Of a DNA stretch of 64,000 nucleotides, positions 59,455-64,000 are shown piece after piece; position 1 is the stretch's first letter; each line of letters opens with the position of its first letter. Under the pieces are notes generated by a model. It saw nothing but the letters and a program-made list of their open reading frames with translations, did not search any database and was not told the DNA's origin. The translations under genes were made by a program, and so were the position numbers. This stretch comes from Lottia gigantea (lineage: Eukaryota > Mollusca > Gastropoda > Lottiidae): positions 333,792 to 397,791 of the forward strand of contig NW_008707002.1 in NCBI RefSeq assembly GCF_000327385.1. Direction: 5' to 3'.

Positions 59455-60025
59455 ACGCTCGTAGCCAGACTTGATTGTTAGGGGGGCAAGTAATATATCT
59501 GGATGGGCAAGTAATATATCTGGAGGGGCAAGTAATATTTACAGAGGGGCAAGTAATATATATGGAGGGGCAAGTAATATATGCAGAGGGGCAAGTAATA
59601 TATACAGAGGGGCAAGTAATATATCTGGAGGGGCAAGTAATATATACAGAAGAGCAAGTAATATGTCCAGAGGGGCAAGTAATATATGTGGAGGGGCAAG
59701 TAATATATCTGGAGGGACAAGTAATATATACAGAGGAACAAGTAATATATACAGAGGGACAAGTAATATATCTGGAGGGACATGTAATACATCTGAAGGG
59801 ACAAGTAATATATCTGAAGGGACAAGTAATATATACAGAGGGGCAAATAATATATCTGGAGGGACATGTAATATATACAGAGGGACAAGTAATATATACA
59901 AAGGGACAAGTAATATATCCGGAGTGTATGGTGTATGGCCTTTAGTTGCAGTAATGGAACTGGTCGGTTTTGGAAGTTTTCAGGGGGGCAATCTATTTTT
60001 CCCCTGAAGCTACGCGCCTGTTTTC
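59455..60025. mobile_element. Inverted-end element holding a 21-bp minisatellite
   Basis: Left end near GCACGCTCGTAGCCAGAC, right end GAAGCTACGCGCCTG, loosely inverted, with GGGGGG patches just inside each end (GTTAGGGGGGCAAG and TTTCAGGGGGGCAATC). Between them, 59,488-59,925 holds about 20 copies of a 21-bp unit (GGGGCAAGTAATATATCTGGA and variants with TATACAGA). Since 21 is seven codons and units lack stops, three frames are open, giving false proteins on both strands. The minisatellite most likely expanded from the element's own interior. Confidence 0.7.
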
Positions 60026-60029
60026 ATGT

Positions 60030-63000
60030 CCATTCAGCCTGTCTACCTTTATGTTTATTGCTATATTTAAACTCGTAAAGATGTAACGACAAATGTTAGC
60101 ATGTCCAACCTTTAATATTGTTTCGAACATTCGGGTACAATTGAACACATAAACATAAACAATCTACTTGAATTTGAAGTAGGATAAATAGTTATGTAGA
60201 ATGTAAGTCGGGTTTAATTAGTGCTGATTCTCTCACCCCTCCCCCATCTTAGGCTGGCTTTTACTAGACATTACCCTCAGAATAACACCTTTAAAAACAG
60301 AGCAAAATGTTGCTATACACTCGTAAATGAACGACGAAGACGATCTATTTCGCTTCCAAACCTCATATATCCTACTACAAGATAAAAGGCATAATTGTGG
60401 TTTGAATCATTTCCCTGGTGAAGACAATAGGATATATTACTGTGTTTATTGAATTATTATGTCAATGAGGAACACGTAACATATCAGTCAATGTGCCATT
60501 TCCGGTTTGAGTTATGTCACTTCCGGTATCTGACTAACCCTTCTTCACACATTGTCACCATCATCATTTTGTATATGTTAGTAATATATGTTTTTAAAAT
60601 CATTGAGGTGTTTTGGGGATGTTAATTGTGTTCATGACGCTATTAGATCCTTAGTTTCCAACCATTTCGACTCTAAGTAACCTTTTTCTTAGTTTGAGGT
60701 GTCCCCGGTAAAACTTCACCCACTAAAAGGAATTACTGAATTCACAACCGATATTTGAAAGTAGTATCATTCAAATTGTCCAAGATGATTCCAGGTATTT
60801 GATATTTGCTGGTATCCCGAAGGGGCACAAGTACTAGTACATGTATTCTAATACATTAGATCGTCCTGTGATTAACAGGCTGTTAAAGGTTTGAGGTATT
60901 ACTAGGTATATATCTATTTTCTCAGAGTATGTTAACGGTAACAATTTAATACGCTAGAGTAAGATACTTAGTTGTATTCTGTTGTATCTGTTACAGATAT
61001 ATTTTAAATCAGATAAAAACCTCCCAATATTACACCTCTAGGTAATAATACGTCAGTTTAACAAATTATTATACATAGTTACAATGTTTTATGGTCGACA
61101 ACACGTGTTCATAAATTATCAGATTTATTTCTCACGAGGCAAGGGGACTAGACAAAACATCAGATAGTCTTCGGGGTAGGGAGCGTTTGATTCTCCCAAA
61201 TGTACAATTATGTTAAAAACTCTAGAGCCTTATCATTACAAACTAAATGTGGCCTCACACCTTGGCAATCACTAGTTGTGTATGGTTGCGAATTATAGTA
61301 ATCTCTAGGGTGTGAGGGCTCCTTTAAGATTAGATTTAGATTCAAACCTGATTGGTCAATAATTACTTAGCTTTAATTTGATTTAAGTAATCGAACAATC
61401 AGAATAAGGCCTCTTGGTCGCATCTATTACTTAATATCAAATGTTCGGCAATTTTCGGCCATTGTTTATCTGTCTTACGCTGCAAAGTGCGAATAGACGG
61501 TGCTGTACGATGTCCATTAAGGATTACCAATCAGATATGAAGACTTTCAGATGGACCTCTGTCAAAAATAATTATCAGAGACCAGATAAATATTATGTAT
61601 AGTCAGCACGTTTCGTAAAATACCATAAGAAAATAAAATCTAACACTGCTGTGGTAAAAGACTGGAGGTCAGTTTGTTTGATTGAATCAATTTAAATAAT
61701 TAGGTATTTTCTTACCAGGTAAAATTGACAGTTTTTTTCTAAATTTAATTTTTAGCCCGAGGGTCCAGACGAAACTTTTAGACTGTTTTGATTAGTATAG
61801 TTATACTCCCACGCCTAGTAGCGTCTTTAAGGAGGGGCAGAAGATTTTCCAACTTTTTATTGTTATTTTACATAGTGAAAGAATTGCCTGGTTCCCCTCC
61901 TGGATGAGTCTGTGGCCCCTGTTTTATCCCATCACCTAATATTTCCTATTAACTCCACTGTCCACACCCTTCGTACTTGTGACGTATATTTTCGGTGCCC
62001 ACTTTCTTCCCTCCGTTCAAGTTGAATTTCCAGTGGTCTAGTTATATCGATAATAAATGGCACAGAGAGAATGGTCAAGAGTAGGTTAATGATCTATTTC
62101 ATTTCATTACAATCAATTACGTTTTTTTAAAATAAAAATTCTCTATCAATTGATAAAGTGAATTCTTATAACATTAGTTGCGTCCCCTTAACTACCGAAG
62201 ACCTTCTATATTTCACAATCTCCATAACACAAAGTCTGGGTTACCTTAGTACCCTTGCTTTAGCTGTCACCAGATGACTGCAGCTATCCCCCTTCTGACG
62301 AGAGGAAACTGATGAAACCAACATATTTCAAATGAAAGTTTGTCTGTGGACAGGGAGGGTTTAAGATCAAAACGAAGAATTCTTGACACAATCGGAATTT
62401 CAAGCTTTTAGATTATTTATATAGCAGTACTTTTGAAGTTATTGAAGAAACTGATACCCTAATTGGTGTTCACTTGCTCCCTGGTGATATTAAGGCAGAT
62501 TCAACCATAGGGTACTACGGGATCAAAAAGAAAAGACAGAAAAGTCATGTCATGCACATTGCTTGATAGAGTTGCCTCTCTTCATTCGCCTAATAAGGCT
62601 CGAAAAACAAAATTCCATTTTGTTTAGGTACATATATTTCGAAATATGCGTTCCTGGAATGAAGGATGACTATGTGTTTTTAATGAATGACGAATAACAA
62701 GCCAGCTGGTTAATCACGGTGATAATATTTAATAAAAACAAGTTATAAATCACTTCTTTTATTACATTATCAATCTGTTCACTAATTATTACTTTATTAA
62801 AGGCGCGACCACTTTTATTCTGATGTTTGGGTGGATGTTTGATTGTGTATCAGTGAAGGCACTCTTGACGTTTAATATGGTTTATTATGTTACATCAAGA
62901 ATCAATAAAATAAAACATAAAATGAGCCCTTTCCAAACTACAAATGAAGCCATTCACGCCAAATGAATGTCTGTTATACCCTAGCGATTATTTTCATTGG

Positions 63001-64000
63001 AATAGCAGGAACTAGTTTGGAAATTATGATGAGCATAAGATAAAATTGAGAGAGCATCCCAAGTCATTACATTTTATTAAAAGGCCATTTAACATTTATA
63101 ACAAGGGTGATTCACATGTATGGTTCCGTTTACAGTGTCTCTTATTTCTAATCGAGGCCGTGTGACTTTAAATACTAACTCTGGTTAGTTTCTGGGGGGT
63201 AGATTAGAAATATGACAGATGGTCTCAGACTCCTAGATTCTATCCGGGAGACCCCCAGGTACCCAGACTTACCCCCTTCAAATCCCCTTGAACCCTTATC
63301 AGACCGAGGGTAAATCAGTCAGTGGGTCTCGATATTTTACTAGTTTACTATATTATACTATCTTCTACAACTTGTGATTATTGTTATACAAATTGTTACT
63401 ATGTTGCAAACAGGATTTGTGTGATTATTGTAGTGACAATTATAGTATTTATAGAACTGAATGAAATCAAACTGGTGTTGTTCCGTGACATGCAAGTTTT
63501 GGAGATTCTGTTCAAGTTTTTACAATATATGCATTCAAGTGGAGTTTGTAACTGATACTAGTTTTTAGATTGGATGATTGTAAAAGTATTTTTGTATTGA
63601 ATGCGCTCAATTATTCAAGTATTCAAGTATTCAAGTGATCGGATTGACAATCAGAGTATTTGAATTACATGTATGTGAATTCAACAGGATTTTGGAGAGT
63701 GCCCAATACAAGATTTGTGGTAGTTTTTGCTCCATTGACGTTATCATGTGACTATTTTCCAATGACCACTGCAGGTTTTAAATAATTAATACAAGATTTA
63801 GGAAATATTGGGATTTTCTAGAATCTTGAAGTGTCGAACATATTAAGTTTAATTTTTCGTTTTTAATAGTGAAAGAAAGTTCTTGGTGTTGACAGTTGGT
63901 GTCTATCTCTCTGAATTCATTGTTGTTGGTTTGAATTTGCTAGTTACTTCTGATTTTGATTTTTAAGGACCTATGTATTGGTATATTCACCAATGACAGA
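60030..64000. other. No certain gene; scattered repeat relics
   Basis: At 61,345-61,425 is a copy of the ATTGGTCAAT palindrome (CCTGATTGGTCAATAATTAC and GAACAATCAGAATAAGG). At 62,500-62,635 is a diverged SINE 3' part (TGCACATTGCTTGATAGAGT, CTCTTCATTCGCCTAATAAG). Near 63,610 is a short ATTCAAGT tandem. The open frame at 63,322-63,555 has no recognisable product. Confidence 0.5.

Noticed and set aside
59471-60007. 178-codon repetitive frame (ASNISGG-like units) and its overlapping frames
   Set aside because: The 21-bp units keep several frames open on both strands; composition is set by the repeat.
63322-63555. 77-codon frame rich in Ile/Val/Tyr
   Set aside because: Begins at GTG, has no known match and fits chance in AT-rich DNA.

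Overview
The window is eukaryotic, AT-rich and intron-dense. The gene content (a ZFP64-type zinc-finger gene, a gamma-butyrobetaine dioxygenase family gene, a small secreted chitin-binding protein) and the repeat content (tRNA-derived SINE, Penelope-like retroelement, many short inverted-repeat elements, very many minisatellites) suggest an invertebrate animal, most likely a lophotrochozoan and probably a mollusc. The species cannot be fixed from the sequence alone.

Layout. 1-2,300 is intergenic with a 36-bp tandem array. 2,344-8,057 (minus) is a complete six-exon ZFP64-like gene: every junction has GT/AG, the phases agree, and the product is 1,220 aa. 11,156-12,473 (minus) is a small gene for a Met/Pro/Ser/Tyr-rich low-complexity protein with a spliced 5' leader. 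14,615-27,170 (plus) is a 15-exon BBOX/TMLHE-type 2-oxoglutarate oxygenase of 468 aa, all exons in phase and all metal ligands present. Its introns hold a Penelope-like element with a GIY-YIG domain, a hAT-like MITE and several minisatellites. 39,443-40,822 (minus) is a three-exon, TATA-driven gene for a 128-aa secreted protein made of two peritrophin-A domains.

From about 28 kb to 64 kb, apart from the chitin-binding gene, I find no certain coding exon. The stretch looks like intergenic DNA or the first introns of a large plus-strand gene. Candidate first exons with strong donors end at 34,080, 34,493 and 45,456. It is filled with tandem arrays (periods about 9 to 120 bp), a TTAA-flanked MITE family carrying CRE palindromes, SINEs and hairpin elements.

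The strongest oddity is at the last intron of the oxygenase gene. The 3' splice site, with the first codons of the terminal exon, is present eight times in tandem at a 40-bp period (26,161-26,480). Only the last copy continues the conserved protein; each of the other seven would add about 18-20 residues and stop. The genes do not form an obvious pathway; they are ordinary neighbours in an animal genome.
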